NCBI GenBank assembly: GCA_007922195.1
Contig: ML681994.1
Location: 50,134,018 to 50,198,017 of the forward strand
Direction: 5' to 3'
Length of the DNA stretch: 64,000 nt
Source of the DNA: Podocnemis expansa
Lineage: Eukaryota > Chordata > Testudines > Podocnemididae
Positions 12,655 through 23,727 of this stretch are shown piece by piece. Made by a program: the position numbers and the translations under genes. The notes under the pieces were generated by a model. It made no database searches. It was not told where the DNA came from and saw only the letters and a program-made list of their open reading frames with translations. How positions within the stretch are numbered: position 1 is the stretch's first letter; each line of letters opens with the position of its first letter.

Positions 12655-12883
12655 CTGCCCCATGGACCACTTGCAGTATCCTCACAGACAACCAGTGATC
12701 CACAGACCACAGGTTGGGAACCACTTGACTAGATCCTTCCTGGGGTGCCTAGTGGTGCTCTATAGACCTCTGCTAAGGTGGAAGGAAAGCCTTTTACAGG
12801 GAGTCCGTAGGAGCACCCAGAGGCTCCAGAACAACTTGTATAGTTGGGATCTGAGAACCACTGAACCCAACTGTAAACCCTAC
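12655..12883. mobile_element. hAT-like terminal fragments
   Basis: The segment 'ggaccacttgcagt...ccacaggttgggaaccact' (12662-12733) is the terminal text of hAT-type MITEs whose full forms begin CAGTGGTT. A second inverted pair may be 12750 (tagtggtgctc) and 12875 (gagaaccactg). No matching 8-bp TSD was found for either, so both are fragments or diverged. Confidence 0.4.
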
Positions 12884-14427
12884 CTATGATGGAAACCACT
12901 TCAAGCTGGGGTGTGGGGGGATGCACTAGTACCCTCTGAGTATGACTTCTCCCTCCCTCCCCCCAGTTCCTTGTCAAGGCCTGAGGTTTCTCTCCTCCTT
13001 GACCAGCCTCCAGCATGACTGAGTGAGCTAGGTTGGGAGGCAAGCTCTAGAGTACTGATCTCCTGGCAGAGGGCTCAGCTGGGGTTGCTGGGTGCTGTTT
13101 TGCGTGTGCATGAGAGAGAAAGAAAACACTTTCTTGGGGTGACAGGTGAGCTCTCCTGGCTCCCTGTTCCAAGTCCTCCCTTCACCAGCTGTGTGAAAAC
13201 AAGGGGCTCTTGTTCCTCCCCAGCCCTCCAGCACCTGAAGGGAAGTGGACAGTGTGCTCTGCCACAGGGCCAGTGCAGGGTGGGGGCAACAGTGGCAACT
13301 TGCCCCAGGCCCCCACCAAGGAAGGGGCCCCGCACCCTGGCTCCAGCCTCAGCTTCTGACTCTATACCTCGGGGGGAACATTGGGGCTGGGTAAATCAAG
13401 CTGGGCTCGCTCCCTGGGAAGGCAGCCAGAGTGAGCTGAGCGAGAAGGAGACCTGGGGTGGGAGTTGTATGTATGGACCAGTGCGGGGGGCCTCTCACGT
13501 CAAATCTGCCCCTTCCCCCCTCACTCCTCTGCGGGCGGGGCTGCTCCCACAGCTGATCCCTGAGGGCCCCCAGTGAGGCGGCCTCACCCCGGCCTCCGCA
13601 GCCAGGGCTGGTGCCGCTTTCCTCCGGCCCTCAGACACCCCCGGCCCCGCGGCCGGCCCGGCGGGAGCAATTAAGGCCCGCAGGGGCCGGGGGGAGGAGG
13701 CGCCTTTTCGGGCGAGCCGCGCTATTGGCGCCGCCGGCTCCCGCAGCCCCGGCGGAGGCGGAGTGGGCGGGCGGGCGGGCGTGGTGCTGAAGGGACAGCT
13801 CCCAGGGGCGGGCCCGCGCCGGAAGCCGCCTTTCCCCCCTCAAACGAGGCGAGCTCCCCGCCCGGCCTCGCAGCCCCCGCCCATGTGTCCGCTGTGCCCC
13901 GGCCATGCCGCCGCTTCCTCCCCCGGCGGGCGGGCCGCGTGTGGCGCGCAGCATGAGCGGCGGGCGCTGCACTAGCCGGCGCTGGGGGCGGCTTCTCTCG
14001 CCGCGGCGGGCGGGCGCGGAGGGCGGCGGAGTGGCCACCTGAAGGCGCGCGGGGAGGGAGCCGGCCGGCCGGCGGACAGCGGCTGGTGCCTGCCCAGGAG
14101 CCGCTCTCGCCCGCCTCGCTAAGGTACCGGGCAGGGACGGAGGGAGGGAAGCCGGCGGGGGCTCCCCGCATCCGACGGGCTGGGCCGGAGCCGCGCGGGG
14201 GTCCTGCCGGCTGCGCCTCCCGCAGCTCCCGGGCTCCGGCCTCAGCCCCCGGGGACCGGAACGGGGCAGATACCGCGACTCAGCCGCCCGCCTTCCCGCC
14301 GCCGGCTGCAGCCAAGGAGCCCGGGGAGGGGGGGAAAAGGGGTGGGAAGAGGGATTTCCCTGCCCCCCCGAATTTCCCATCGCCCCCCGCTTGTCAGCTA
14401 GCAACAGTGTCATGCCAATTTAGTGAG

Positions 14428-14765
14428 NNNNNNNNNNNNNNNNNNNNNNNNNNNNNNNNNNNNNNNNNNNNNNNNNNNNNNNNNNNNNNNNNNNNNNNNN
14501 NNNNNNNNNNNNNNNNNNNNNNNNNNNNNNNNNNNNNNNNNNNNNNNNNNNNNNNNNNNNNNNNNNNNNNNNNNNNNNNNNNNNNNNNNNNNNNNNNNNN
14601 NNNNNNNNNNNNNNNNNNNNNNNNNNNNNNNNNNNNNNNNNNNNNNNNNNNNNNNNNNNNNNNNNNNNNNNNNNNNNNNNNNNNNNNNNNNNNNNNNNNN
14701 NNNNNNNNNNNNNNNNNNNNNNNNNNNNNNNNNNNNNNNNNNNNNNNNNNNNNNNNNNNNNNNNN
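14428..14765. other. Assembly gap (338 N)
   Basis: A run of N within the CpG island. It lies between the candidate 5' UTR donor and the coding exon, so 5' UTR sequence could be missing. Confidence 0.99.
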
Positions 14766-15079
14766 CATTACCCCCCACACCCCCTGAATTTCCCCACACC
14801 CCCAGCTGTCAGACCAGTTTAGCGCCCCCCATTCCGCCGCTGTCCATCGGTGGGGCGAGGCTGGCCGGGAAGCTGAGCGCTGGGCAGGCCGGGGAGCGGC
14901 GCGGCTCCGGCGGCCGGTGCCGGGGGCGGCGGGCGGCGGGCGAGGCATCGCCTCGGAGCCGCTTGGCTGCGGCGAGAGGTTTGCTGCGGGGTCGCTCGCC
15001 AGCCGAGGCGGCTGGGCTCGGCGGGGGAAGGGGGCCGGGCAGCTGAGCCAGCCGCCGAGCCCGCGCCGAGGTCGGTGTG

Positions 15080-15096
15080 TCGGTCTGTCCCCGCAG
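15080..15096 (+). promoter_or_regulatory. KCNC2: Probable 3' splice site before the first coding exon
   Basis: The run 'cggtctgtccccgcag' is a pyrimidine-containing tract ending in CAG, 19 bases upstream of the KCNC2 start codon. In other vertebrates KCNC2 has a non-coding first exon, so an acceptor here is expected. The alternative is that this is continuous 5' UTR. Confidence 0.55.
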
Positions 15097-15098
15097 TC

Positions 15099-15146
15099 AT
15101 GTCTGAGGCCGAGCGATGGGGAAGCTCGAGGATAACGAGAGGGTGA
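15099..15146 (+). other. Upstream ORF overlapping the KCNC2 start codon
   Basis: An ATG 17 bases upstream of the channel start opens a 15-codon frame (MSEAERWGS...) that ends at TGA 15144-15146, inside the channel coding region in the +2 frame. If included in the mRNA it would compete for ribosomes and lower Kv3.2 translation. It has G at -3 (cagtcATGt gives c/g context), so it is not a strong Kozak site. Confidence 0.5.
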
Positions 15147-15793
15147 TCCTCAACGTGGGGGGCACGAGGCACGAGACCTACCGGAGCACGCTGAAGACCC
15201 TGCCGGGCACCCGCCTGGCCCTGCTGGCCTGCGAGCCCCCGAGCGAGCCGTCGGGGGGCGAAGAGCAGCCGCCGGCTCCCCCGCCGCCGCCGCCGCCTCC
15301 GCCGGCGCCCCCCAAGGCGCCCCCGCAGGGCCCCGGCGGCTGCCCCGAGGGCGGCAGCGGCTGCAGCCCGCGCCACGACGGCGGCGGCCCCAGCGAGTTC
15401 TTCTTCGACCGGCACCCGGGCGTCTTCGCCTATGTGCTCAACTACTACCGCACCGGCAAGCTGCACTGCCCGGCCGACGTGTGCGGGCCGCTCTTCGAGG
15501 AGGAGCTGGCCTTCTGGGGCATCGACGAGACCGACGTGGAGCCCTGCTGCTGGATGACCTACCGCCAGCACCGCGACGCCGAGGAGGCGCTCGACATCTT
15601 CGAGGCGCCCGACCTCCTCACAGGCGAGCCACCGGCCGACGGCGACGACGACGAGCTGGGCGCCAAGCGGCTGGGCATCGAGGACGTGGGGGCGGCCACC
15701 GGGCCCCCCGACGGCAAGGGCGGGCGCTGGAAGCGGCTGCAGCCTCGCATGTGGGCGCTCTTCGAGGACCCCTACTCCTCCCGCGCTGCCAGG
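15116..15793 (+). CDS. KCNC2: Kv3.2 potassium channel, first coding exon (N-terminus and T1 domain)
   Basis: Encodes the first 226 residues of Kv3.2, a fast delayed-rectifier channel subunit of fast-spiking neurons that acts as a tetramer in the plasma membrane. The start [16 protein letters not shown] matches the Kv3.2 N-terminus, closer than Kv3.1, Kv3.3 or Kv3.4. The T1 tetramerisation domain covers about residues 9-150: [20 protein letters not shown] (13-32), [20 protein letters not shown] (95-114), and the zinc site H117, C123, C144, C145 (HX5CX20CC) typical of non-Shaker Kv channels. A proline-rich loop (residues 52-70) interrupts T1. The exon ends after ...[10 protein letters not shown] with donor AGG|GTGAGG in phase 0, just before the expected S1 segment. 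The frame is intact. S1-S6 and the C-terminus are not in the window. The frame continues past 15793 to a stop at 15892, but only as intron read-through. Confidence 0.96.
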
Positions 15794-15799
15794 GTGAGG
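15794..15799 (+). promoter_or_regulatory. KCNC2: 5' splice site of the first coding exon
   Basis: GTGAGG directly follows codon 226 (AGG). The position, after the conserved SSRAAR just before S1, is the exon boundary expected for Kv3 genes. Confidence 0.9.
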
Positions 15800-16037
15800 C
15801 GCCAGCGCCGGCCGGCCCTTGGGGGGTGGGGGCAGCCCCTGGCCCCTTGGCGGGAGGGACTGGTTCAGACTCTGGGCCCCCAAGGTGGCTGAGGGGGTGT
15901 GGGGGGACCTCAGTTCAGGCTTTGGTCCTCTGGGATGAAGGGGGGCTGGAGGGGAGGGTGCCCCTGCTTAAGTCGCTGAACCCTCCAGGGGTATGTGGGC
16001 GCTTTTGCCTCAGGTAGCCTCAGTTCAGCCTCTAGCA

Positions 16038-16222
16038 CGCGGGTCTCAAAGACGCAGCCCATGGGCCACATGCAGCCCCTAAAGCTATTTCCTGCAGCCC
16101 TCAACGACACTATCATTACCAATATTGGCAATATCATATGAAAAGGCCTCAGTGGTGTGGCCCTCAGGCTAGCATACTAGTCCTCACACAGCCCTCATGG
16201 TGATTTGAGTTTGAGACCCTTG
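16038..16222. mobile_element. hAT-type MITE, 185 bp
   Basis: Ends are CGCGGGTCTCAAAGACG and, inverted, CAAGGGTCTCAAACTC. Flanks CTCTAGCA (16030-16037) and CTCTAGTG (16223-16230) match in 6 of 8 bases, as for an aged hAT duplication. It lies about 245 bases into the KCNC2 intron and encodes nothing. Confidence 0.75.
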
Positions 16223-16230
16223 CTCTAGTG

Positions 16231-18472
16231 CTTCCTGACTCTGGGGAGTGTGTGTGGAGGGCGAGGTTGATCCAGACTCAGCCTCTGGCCTGAGTGTGTG
16301 TGTGTGCAGGTGTGCTGTTAGTGAATGTGACCCTAAATCTGTCCTTGCTCCTCTGGAAGGCTTGGCGTGGGGATGATTTGGCTAAAGACTGTTTATGGCT
16401 ACCTACAAGAGGAGCAGGATCTGGATCTTGCTGGAGAGTGACTCCAACTCATTCTCCTCGACCCTGCTTAGTCTTTGATTTTGGGGGTAACACTTTGTTA
16501 ATACAGAAGTGCGGGTGACTTGATCCTTGTGATTTTCAGGGTGTCCTTAGTTCTCTCCTTGCTCCGGTTTCCGCATCTGAATGTGGTCATACTTAAGTGT
16601 ATGTGACAGAGGATGATTCCCAATTCACTCTAGTGCTTGTTTAGCTTTGATTTCACAGGGTGACCCTTATGCAGTCTGTGATCTGATGTAGAAATCTGAG
16701 GCAGAAAGTGATTTTACTAGATGATTTGCTACTGATTTAGTAGATTTTTGCTAGTGATTTAGATGGGAGATAAGGGTTTTGCCACGGGTTATTTTCTGTT
16801 TTTGAGTGTCACCCTGATTTTAGTCTTCTATTTTGGTTTCTTACTCAAAGGCCATGTGGATTCACTGTCTGACCTGTGGCTTTGGGCCTAATTAAGTCTC
16901 TGCAGTTCACTCTGGTTAGAAACTCAGTGAAGTTTTTGAAGAAAAAGAAATGGAGATATTCCCAGGTTTAATTTTTTTATTGCCCCCTCGTCTGTAATAC
17001 CCCCCTACAATCAATTTCTTCCTTTTGTGTTTGTTGTAATTACAAGTGATATTGATTTATGGAAGCATAATAAGTGTCTACAAAAGAGATACTGGGATTT
17101 CTTCTGAAAGGTTAAAACTCGACCCTCATCCCGTGAACACTTAAAACAGTGTTTAACCTTACTGTGGCAGTAGTCTTATTGAGTTCAGTAGGATTATTCA
17201 GCTGTGTAAAATTAAGCCTATGTTTAAGAATGTTGCTGAATCATATTTTATGGCCTGACCCAGCTCTCATTGAAGTTAATGGGTTAATGCCTACTGACTC
17301 AGATGGAGTAGGATTGGATTCAGCAGAGGAACTCTGTAGGCAGGAGATGCAATTCTTCCAAAGTGCTCTGAGGGTCTTCAGTCATTCCTGTTCTTCACTG
17401 ATTGCTAGTGTTCTCCAAGGAGTCAAAGCCTGTGCAGTAGTTTGTTTTGTCTGTGTCACTAGTTTCTGGTAGTCCTGAAACAAAATAGAATAGAGGATTA
17501 ATTCTAACGGACTAAATACATGTTTTTGCTTACTAATGGGATGCACACACAAATGTCAGCAATGTTATTTTAAAAACAGAATGTGTTCTGGATGTCAGAC
17601 TAATTCCAGTCCTCGTCAAAATGCCATTGACAAATATCTTCAGAATATTCGTTGACTATATTTTCCTTTAAACTATGCTGATAGCATTGTGTTTGTAGTT
17701 TTTGGGATTTTTTTGGAGTCTTTCCAACATTCTTTCCCAGGGAGTTGAGAAATATGAAGTAAAGGTTAAATGGACGACACCTAGAGAAAAGTGGAAAGGC
17801 AGATGCTGGCTATAATTGAGCCACGAATATCATGGTTCCTTCACATATGTGGTTGATCCACTTGAATTCCTCAGTACTATTTTTCAGCTCAGAGAACCAT
17901 TGTCCATTGTGACAAAAACAAGTTATCATTATGATTAGTAGTTTGACTGATATTAGTGAATTTGTTGAGTTTTAAAAAAATGAACTGTGTATTTATATTG
18001 TAGCACAACACTAATTTGCTAATATTAATGTCACAGAAGAAACTACATTTACTTCACTGTAGGTTTAAAAACTGGTTTTGAACCCTTTTTTTTCATTGGT
18101 CACTTAATACTGAGGTGAATAAGACCATACCAAGAATTACATTGCCTAAATTCCGTGTTTTGCTTTTTCTTTATGTTGCTACTGTTTATGGTGACTTTTC
18201 TGCTAGGAAGGCTACTTTATGAATTGCTAATGCCTTTCAGACCAGAAAATAATTTTATGTCTAAGAGTTAATGAACAGCTAATGAACAGTTTAATTTAAT
18301 CATTCCTGTGCCACTGTGGGACCTCAAGCACTGGTAAACATCAGCCTCCTATATTCTCTGCTTGTGGCTCATAATAGTTTAGTGTCCTATGGGCTGTTGC
18401 ACTTTGGTCTCACTTCATTAGGTTGGGTTTAGTCTATGGGTACTAAGTGATGTTGGTGGCTTGTAGTATAGA
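16231..18472. other. Intron DNA, no gene recognised
   Basis: Contains a short TG repeat near 16294-16310 and AT-rich DNA. Around 17150-17320 there is text (agtaggattattcagctgtg; ctctcattgaagttaatggg) resembling an old sauropsid repeat seen again near 19520, 23120 and 38220. No coding potential is seen. Confidence 0.5.
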
Positions 18473-18480
18473 GACTAGAT

Positions 18481-18998
18481 CAGTGGTTTCCAGTCTGTGG
18501 GCCAGAAGTGCTCCATGAGGGCTTTCAAAGAGGCTTACCATTTCTCTTCCCCTGACTTCAGAAGAGAACAACTGCCGAAGGCCCCAGGCAGAGTGCATTG
18601 CAGCTAAAAGATTGGTGCAGACTCCTTGGTGCAACCAAGGGGAATGGAGAGCAGCACCGCTTTGCCTCTGGCTGTAGCAGAAAGTGTGGCAAAATGCTCT
18701 GCCTAGGTCCCTAGGCACCAAAGCCAGAGAGAGGGGAACACTTATCCCCCGTACTCCTTGGCAGTGGCTGCAGAAGGGAGCCACTGCCCAGGGATCTGCA
18801 CTAGGCTACAGGGTGTGTGCAGTTTCCCTGCTACAGCCAGAGGGATGGGAAAATAGAAAGTAGGGAGGTAGCCTCCTCACTGAACTCCTTCTGCTTGGCT
18901 GCAGTGGGTGGGAGGAAGGGATTGTGGCAGAGACGGGTGGCCCTCCAGTGCTGTAAAAATATCTGTGGACCTTGAGCCAAAAAGGTTGTGAACCACTG
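18481..18998. mobile_element. hAT-type MITE, 518 bp, perfect 8-bp TSD
   Basis: Begins CAGTGGTTTCCAGTCTG and ends with the inverted match AAAAAGGTTGTGAACCACTG. Identical 8-base flanks GACTAGAT occur at 18473-18480 and 18999-19006. The GC-richer interior explains the minus-strand open frame 18443-18784; there is no transposase. Confidence 0.92.
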
Positions 18999-19006
18999 GA
19001 CTAGAT

Positions 19007-20454
19007 GATCTAGTGGCCCACTCTGGTCTTATCCACAGAATCAGCATTTTTGTCTAGACTGAAAATAAGACAGCAACAAAAAACTTAACACCCATGGCAG
19101 AGAGTCTCAGAGCATGGGTCGGCTGAGGCTGGTGCTCGCAGGGCTAGTCCTATGGGCTAAAAACAGCAGTTTAGAGGTTCCAACTTGGGTTGGAGCCTGG
19201 GCTTTGAAACTCAGGAAGGGAAAAGGACATCAGAGCCAAGCAAGACCTATTTTTACTGATATTTTTAGTTCCCCTAATGTGAGCCCTGGGAGCCTGAATT
19301 GCTTGATCTGGTCTCAGAGACTTACTGCCACTTTTTAAAAGCAGTGTAGAGGCAGTGTAAGACTCTGAATGATGGCAGCCTTCCTCTGGAACTGAAATGT
19401 TAGTGCCAGTTCTGACACTGATTTCCAGAAAGAAAGACAGCTTTCTGACTAGTTTGGTAAATGGAGTAATAGTTTGTGTGAACTCAAATGACATGTAAAT
19501 CTATAAACCTTTTGGGTGAAATCATGGCTCCACTGAAGTCAGTTGCAAAACTTCCAGGATTTCACACTTTGGATTGTAGTCTAGTTTGTTGACTCATGGA
19601 CCATGTATCTCAGATTATGGAGACATTCAGCGTCAAACTTTTATAATCATTATTATTTTTTGAGATTACTGTCCTATTACATTTCAGCAGTTTCAGTTCT
19701 GATGAAGAACATTGGCATTTTATTTATTTTTATTAATGGGGTAGTACTTAATACATTATGATTTGTGATTTCTAAACTGATTTCTAAAAATAAAATTTAT
19801 AGAAATTCAAATATAAGTTGTCATGGTAACCTGTTGTGGTGTGTATGCATGAGAGATTCTAATAAGACCATCAGATGATATTATATAAATAGTAGAAGTA
19901 ACTAGCTGTTGATGAAAGATGCTTTTATTTTGATCTATGATCCTAAAAATCTTCACTTTTAGTTGTATTCAGCTTTTATATTCAGTTGGTAACTGAGATT
20001 TATTCTCAATCTTGTGAATATTCTGTTAAAAAGCCAAAGAATGAGAAACTATCCATATCTTAACTGATATTCCTTAAGAACTCATGTGTCCAAAATAGTA
20101 ATCATGGATTTTTTATTTTGTTTTGTCTTTTAAAGACATATATTAGGAAAATAAAACATACAATACAAATAACATGATGCAAGGTAGAGAATGATCAATA
20201 AATATAATTCCTAGCATTACACAGATATAAAATATGAAATACACATGTGATGATTTTTCAATGGGATTGTACAGAATAATTTTACTTTCAAAATGTCCAG
20301 ATCTCAAAAGTGGCACGTGCAACTTTATTACAGTGATTCTCTTTTTGGACAGTTTTCTTTCACTATAGACATAAGTAATAATCATTCACAAAACAGCATA
20401 TTGCAAAATACTGTTAATACTGTACATAAAGAAAGGCACTGTGCTAAGATACTA
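19007..20454. other. AT-rich intron DNA, nothing recognised
   Basis: No gene is seen. Near 19515-19560 is a copy of the 'ccactgaagtcagttgcaaaactt' motif of a widespread old sauropsid repeat. Confidence 0.5.
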
Positions 20455-20625
20455 GCATAGAAGGGACCAGTCCTCTGTGACTTGGTTTCCTCATCTGTAA
20501 AATAAGTATTATCCTCATCCCACAAGAGTTAAGAATTCAATTGAGAATTAATTAGTATTTGTAAATCACTTTGAAGGCAATTGCTTTTATAAGTATAAAG
20601 TATTAATTGCAGTCAAGAAGAGCAA
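20455..20625 (+). repeat. MIR-like tRNA-derived SINE
   Basis: The order 'cttggtttcctcatctgtaa', 'ttatcctcatcccaca', 'gtaaatcactttgaaggcaa' and 'tataagtataaagtattaat' is the core and 3' part of MIR-type (CORE) SINEs. The tRNA-like head is missing or too diverged. These are ancient amniote repeats and indicate a vertebrate genome. Confidence 0.75.
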
Positions 20626-21134
20626 ATTGGGAAGATGAACCTGAAAGTTTATACGGAAAGATTTGAGTCAAAGTTATGTGCTGAGTCAGAAGGAATTCAA
20701 GCAGAATCAGCCTTTGGGATCCAGAAAGTTTTAAGTTCTTGGACACTCCTAGCTCCAACAGAGACTTACAAATGCCAGAGCTAGTCTCAGATTTTGTGTT
20801 TAAAACAAAATACTTTTTCTAGTTCACTGTCTTTTGAAAGATAGCCTGGAGTAAATGATTCAGTGTGAACAGATCATTAGAGTTGGTTACTAATTTTTCC
20901 AAAAAATCCTGGGTTAATCATAATCCCCAAGATTGGCTTTTGGCTGTGGCCTTAGAGTTTATAACAACTGGGGCCACATGCCGCTCAGTTTGTGAGAGGA
21001 CCCAAAGTCCATTCACAACTGTGGGGATAGTGCTACAAAACTTGGTAGTTGAGCAATGTGACAACTAGGATGGCCTATTTCACAGTCCTACACGTAAGGC
21101 CCATTGCATTCTAATCCTAACTTCTGTAGCTATA

Positions 21135-21255
21135 GTCAAGATACATAAACCCTTTGCTTTCTTTTTTTCTCTATCTAAAATAGAGACATTTGCCTGCTTC
21201 ATACAGGGAAGGGTTAGGATAGGTTTGTGAAATGTTAATATTCACTGGGACACAA
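21135..21255 (+). repeat. Diverged MIR-like SINE fragment
   Basis: The order 'ctttttttctctatctaaaatagagac ... ttcatacaggg ... ggataggtttgtgaaatgttaat' follows the MIR core, with more divergence than the copy at 20455. Confidence 0.45.
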
Positions 21256-21457
21256 ATACTTCTGAGGGTCCTTGCAACTTTTTGGTCCATCTGGTCAACT
21301 ACCTCTTCCAGAACTTTAAAATGAAATCAGTATACCTGCCAGCACTCCTGCTGACGTGGGATGGGATTCCAAATGATCTCAGGTTTTAATCTAAAATTAC
21401 TCAAGTAAACTTAAAAAATTAATTTAATTAATCTTCTTCCAAGTTGTCACGCACTGT

Positions 21458-21799
21458 GGGTATGCCTACACTGGAGGCTCTGTTAAGTCTACCTAACAAG
21501 GTTGACTTTAAGTTGAACTTAAAGTCGACCTTATTATGTTGACTTAGAGAGCCCACAATGAAAACTCTTGTCAATTGCCTCTGTCCACCCTTGCAGGTGC
21601 TAAGTCGACCCTTCCTGGTGGCCAGGAACTCTGGGAGGGGGCCTGGAGGCCAATTAGGTCAACTTAAGGGCTTTTGCTGTCTACATTGGCTTAAGTTGAC
21701 TTACTAATAGACTTAATAAAAGCCCAGTGTGGCTGCTGGAGTCTGTAGGTTGACTTAACCTTCCTTAAGTTAACCTAAGGCTCCAGTGTAGAAGTACCC
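21458..21799. repeat. Foldback element, SalI-core type, 342 bp
   Basis: Ends GGGTATGCCTACACTGGAG and, inverted, CTCCAGTGTAGAAGTACCC, with 3-base flanks TGT on both sides (21455-21457, 21800-21802). Interior arms carry repeated TTAAGT/GTCGACTTA words. Same group as the copies at 5539 and 38413. Confidence 0.8.
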
Positions 21800-21802
21800 T
21801 GT

Positions 21803-23512
21803 GATAGGACTGCACTAGGCAAGAATTAGTTACACTGAGCAAGATGAGAGGGGAGACAAGTATTGTTTTGTAGACCCACTTCAAAATGTTGAAGCCAGTT
21901 GGATATAAAGGTATACCAGGGATCTCTGTTATTAAAGGCTCAGGAGTATCTTGATTCTTCAGTTGGCAAATTGGTCTCACTTTGGCCAGGTGTCTTATCT
22001 ATTTTAAGGCAGCTGAGTGCCCTTGGAAATTGGGCTAGTTATCCTTAGGGTTAGGTTGTTAATGATGTACACAAATTTTTAAAATTTTGATTATAGAAGT
22101 AAAACTGCTGGGAGTGCCTGCTTGGGACACGGCAAGAGGAGGAGTAAGAAAGTAGACAGAATAAAAAAGGAAATGTTCAGCTCAGAATATCACTCAGAAA
22201 GTAACAAAGGTTGAGGGTTTATCTGTTTTCTTGAAAAGGTGGAAAAACCTTTCTAATTTCAAATTATTGAGTTCTTCCACAGTTGAAGCAAATATAATTT
22301 CAGATGTTATCTTCTGAGGTTTTATGAATCATGTAGTCCTCTTGCATCTGAAAATGATTTCAGAAGTGTTCTAAGGAAATAATAAAGGAGCGTAAAGAAA
22401 CTGAGAGCTCTTTTGTCATTCTGGTACACAAAATACCAGGTTTTATTTTCTTAACGTGAAAACAATACATTAAATTAAATTAGCTGCATCTACCCATTGT
22501 GTTTGAAATATTTAGTCTATAGAGACAATTATTGCTTTTAAAACAACAGTAAGAATTGTACTTTATGGCATGAATGGTAATGCCGCAGTATTACAGCAAT
22601 TCATATCCAGCCAACAGGTTACTGTACCCCAAGGGTTGATTAAATTATGCTGGAGATGACTTTTACTAGTTGTCTTCTGGAATGCTACAACAGTACTGCA
22701 GTGCCTGGAGAATGGCTGCTAATTGACTTGGTTTGCAACTGTAGCTTAATAAATTATCTGTTAACAAAAACTGATTTGGCCTTTCCTAGATTTGGGTGGT
22801 ATCTGTTTGTTTGTACCATCACATTAATAAGATAAAATAAGAAAGATTTCTGCCTGCCTAACTTCTGCATTTTTCTCTACAGCTGTTCTGCCTGCTGCTG
22901 CTCATGTTTCCATGGAAACAAGCCAGCTCCTGGCTTCCTGTTTCCACTGAAAACATTACCTCTCTGCAACTTACTCATCTTAGAAAAGCATTTTGCCATG
23001 GCTCTGACATAAATGCTACACAAATGATCTGCCCTGTCATTTCAGAAACTGAAGATTTTGTACCTCTGTGTGTCTATGTGGTGAAATTCAGGTCTCAGTT
23101 ACTCTAGAGTAATCTGAAGTAAATCCATTGAAGTCTATGGATTTGTGAATTTACATTGGTGTAACTAAAAGCAGAAGTTAGCCCAAAATATGTGCATATG
23201 CATACACAGCTAATGATAGGACACTGTGAGATGTATTTTTACTTGAGTAATCTGTTCAACAAAATTGTGTCCTGGTTTCTTTAGTTACAACATAAAGGGC
23301 AATCTTTTGTATTTTGACCTGGGAAAATATTTAAATAACTGAATAATGGTTACTTTGAAGAAGAGGACTCATTTAGATGGAGTGACCAAAGTAGATTAAG
23401 ACAGGAGGAAGAAAGACCTCACAAGTGTTGTCGGAGGTCTTAACATTATGTGCTGACACAGTGTTGTATCAACATATGGTCATGGGTGCACACAAAAGAA
23501 ATGAATGGGAAC
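21803..23512. other. AT-rich intron DNA, nothing recognised
   Basis: No gene or confident repeat. It may be mostly unique sequence. Near 23115-23180 a short piece resembles the old sauropsid repeat seen at 19520. Confidence 0.45.
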
Positions 23513-23524
23513 ACAAGAAGAAAT

Positions 23525-23715
23525 AAGCAAGGAGTCCTGTGGCACTTAAAGACTGACAAATATATTTATTGCATATGAGCTTTCATGGGAGAAAATCCCA
23601 CATCTCTCCCATGAAAGTTCGTATGCGATAAATAAATTTGCTAGTCTTTAAGTGCCACAGGACTTCTCACTTGTTTTGCTGAACTAGACTAGCATGGCTG
23701 CCCCTTTGGAGCTTG
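23525..23715 (+). mobile_element. Head-to-head Penelope-like termini with 12-bp TSD
   Basis: A 191-bp insertion. The left arm (23525-23592) is an inverted copy of a Penelope-like 3' tail, from the 'ggagtcctgtggcacttaaa' complement to 'ctttcatgggaga'. The right arm (23605-23674) is the direct copy, followed by the distal tail (gttttgctgaactagactag, ggctgcccctttggagctt). The flanks ACAAGAAGAAAT at 23513-23524 and 23716-23727 are identical. No coding sequence. Confidence 0.85.
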
Positions 23716-23727
23716 ACAAGAAGAAAT

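Larger units (their letters stand above)
13480..15850 (+). promoter_or_regulatory. KCNC2: CpG island and probable KCNC2 promoter / 5' UTR
   Basis: GC content and CpG density rise sharply from about 13480 and fall after the KCNC2 exon. Within it are an inverted CCAAT box (ctattggcg near 13722) and tandem Sp1-type GC boxes (gggcgggcgggcgggcg near 13763-13780), with no TATA box, as usual for CpG-island promoters of neuronal channel genes. A candidate 5' UTR exon could end at 'gctaag|gtaccg' near 14123 and join the 3' splice site at 15096; that pairing is inference. A 338-base gap (14428-14765) hides part of the island. The long open frames here on both strands are composition artefacts. Confidence 0.75.

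Noticed and set aside
13631..14413. 260-codon - strand frame in the CpG island
   Set aside because: Low-complexity GC-rich translation in a promoter region, no family resemblance.
14819..15883. 354-codon open frame on the - strand opposite the KCNC2 exon
   Set aside because: It is antisense to a certain exon in a CpG island, where stops are rare; its product is an Arg/Ala/Gly/Pro-rich string with no domain.
15794..15892. Extension of the Kv3.2 frame past the donor to a stop at 15892
   Set aside because: The residues after AAR lose all similarity to Kv3 channels, and a consensus donor sits exactly at the known exon boundary.
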